Positions 50,937 to 53,591 of a DNA stretch of 53,591 nt are shown here, one piece after another. The position numbers and the translations under genes are program-made. This DNA comes from Anaeromyces robustus (taxonomy: Eukaryota; Neocallimastigomycota; Neocallimastigomycetes; Neocallimastigales; Neocallimastigaceae). The DNA lies in the NCBI GenBank assembly GCA_002104895.1, contig MCFG01000178.1, forward strand, positions 80,001-133,591, written 5' to 3'. Each line of letters starts with the position of its first letter. Positions within the stretch are counted from its first letter, which is position 1. The notes below the pieces were generated by a model. That model saw nothing but the letters and a program-made list of their open reading frames with translations. It did no database searches and was not told where the DNA came from.

Positions 50937-52439
50937 ATGGATACAGAGAAAGAAAAAAATACAATACAATTTTTCAAAGAATTAAAAAGTGATTCATGTG
51001 ATATTGAATTATTGTATAATCTTTCTTTAAAAGGAATATATCTATATGAACCTTTATTTAGATATAAAAATGTAAAATATCATGAATATGTAATAGATAT
51101 AAGTTTAATGAACAATCAATATTTTAAAATATATAATGATAAACAATATGAAAGATTCATTCATTTATATAAAAAATATGATGATAAACAATATGAAAGA
51201 TTCTTTCATTTATATAAAAAAAATGATGAAAATTCTAAAGGATTTACGCTATTATTATTAAATGAATACATTGTAAATAAATTGGTTAATGATAATATTA
51301 ATTACGATGTTTTAAAATATTTAGATGACTATTCAAATCTTCCATTATATTATTTATTAAAATATAACCACATTTCATATAAAATTCTTGATTTTTTTAA
51401 ATCTGATGATTTACCTTATGATTTAATAATTTATATGGTTTTCGTTGAAATGTTTTATTTTAAAGAAAATATTAATATAATGAATATTAATAAATATATA
51501 GGTAAATTTTATTTTTCATATAGAATAAAATGTTACTTTGATTGAGATATTAAAGCTTTAGAATATATAATATATAATGTCATTAATAATTTTGAAAATG
51601 ATTATTGTTTTAATTATTTTCGTATCAAACCATATTATCCTATAAATTTATTAAATAAATATTCTTTAATAATTTATAAACCTAATATTTTATATTTTAA
51701 ACATCCTGATGAAAATATAGAGAAATTATTTAATAGTATTTGCGGAGATGAATTGTTATACCTTTTACAAGGTGAAACTTCTATTGAAGATAAATATAAA
51801 TTATTTAATTATTATTTCGAAAAGTATAATTTTCCTAAAGATTTAAGTAATTTTGAGATAATTAATGAAGATGAATATAACTTAATTAAAGATGAAATAA
51901 AAAAGGATAGAGAAGATACTAATTATTATAAAAAAGAAGATTTATGGTTTTGTAATAAGGATTTATTTAATATTAACCATAATTTAACAAAAATTTTTCA
52001 TCTATTTCCTAATACATATTATTATTCATATGATGAAGTAGATACATTTGCCACAACATTTGCTACAAACTATTTAAATGATATTGAACTTCCAAAAATG
52101 TTAAAAAATCCTGATTATATAATTTATAAAAGTGAAATTGATTCACTTGAAGATAATTATTTTAATAATATGATGATAAGATGTTGTATTATTGGATGTT
52201 TAATATATAATAATGAGTCTAAATTTATTATTTCTATTTTAATAGAATTAACAAAAGAATTTTTGCCATTAACCTATGATCCTCAAGAAAATACCCTATG
52301 TTTTGAACATACTGAAAATGATTGTAAACAAGATTGGGAAGAAAAATGGCCAGAGGAATACAATGAACTATTTTATTCTATAATCATATCAACATCCAAT
52401 AAAAAATTTAATAATCTTTTTAAAGTCAAATATTATTAA
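50937..52439 (+). pseudogene. 501-codon frame broken by one in-frame TGA; function unknown
   Basis: A single reading frame runs from ATG 50937 to TAA 52437-52439 and is interrupted only by TGA at 51543-51545 (YRIKCYFD-stop-DIKALEYI). Sequence on both sides has the same composition and runs straight on, so this was one protein of about 500 residues. It has no signal peptide or membrane segment and is rich in Tyr, Asn, Asp and Phe. Helical stretches such as NYDVLKYLDDYSNLPLYYLLKYN and MMIRCCIIGCLIYN resemble the degenerate ankyrin-like repeat proteins common in gut fungi, but I cannot confirm ankyrin motifs. A 42-45-nt tandem duplication (about 51138-51227) repeats DDKQYERFxHLYKK. The TGA is a nonsense mutation or, less likely, a readthrough site; the first 202 residues alone could still be made. 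Confidence 0.6.

Positions 52440-53591
<1,152 letters not shown>

Noticed and set aside
51543-51545. TGA as a selenocysteine codon
   Set aside because: No sign of a redox motif around it and no reason to expect selenoprotein machinery; a nonsense mutation is simpler.

Overview
The window looks like a nuclear contig of an anaerobic gut fungus (Neocallimastigomycota, the Neocallimastix/Piromyces/Anaeromyces group). The reasons are extreme AT richness with long A/T homopolymers and AAT/AAAT microsatellites, Asn-rich proteins, short AT-rich introns, and above all a secreted CotH protein ending in a six-cysteine fungal dockerin (CBM10-like), the module that docks proteins onto the fungal cellulosome. 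This assignment is inference; no rRNA or standard marker gene is present.

Layout. 1-14.6 kb: two related single-pass membrane proteins with long Asn/Gln-rich repetitive tails (2-1645, cut by the window edge, and 10378-12093) flank a four-exon secreted CotH-family protein on the minus strand (3868-6510). A small secreted 10-cysteine protein follows on the minus strand (14045-14620). 16-32.2 kb: four housekeeping-type genes on the plus strand: an intronless ketopantoate reductase (16057-17031), a 21-exon HEAT/ARM-repeat protein of about 1,399 residues (19041-26276), an 8-exon Air1/Air2/ZCCHC7-type zinc-knuckle protein (27855-30781) and a 4-exon Dabb-domain protein (31392-32182). A decayed copy of exons 4-5 of the HEAT gene lies at about 18060-18395. 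33.8-36 kb: a second, four-exon CotH gene on the minus strand, with signal peptide and C-terminal dockerin.

39.3-46.3 kb: a complete Ty3/gypsy (Metaviridae) chromovirus-like LTR retrotransposon. It has 694-bp LTRs that I read as identical, a 5-bp target duplication (TTAAT), intact gag and pol, a textbook -1 frameshift signal between them, a polypurine tract, and a primer-binding site complementary to the predicted 5' end of its own RNA, which points to Tf1/sushi-type self-priming. About 53 bp beyond it is a GC-richer element of about 526 bp with a tRNA-like head and a 30-A tail (46391-46916), best read as an undescribed tRNA-derived SINE. 48.6-52.4 kb: damaged genes, including a minus-strand secreted-protein pseudogene with several frameshifts and a 501-codon plus-strand frame broken by one in-frame TGA. 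The window ends in an AAT microsatellite.

Most notable: (1) a probable U12-type AT-AC intron in the HEAT-repeat gene, where the minor-spliceosome donor and phase-perfect exon joining leave no U2 alternative; (2) the self-priming, frameshifting, apparently very young retrotransposon; (3) the SINE-like element next to it. Exon models were built by eye from splice signals and reading phase; every reported multi-exon model is in phase throughout.
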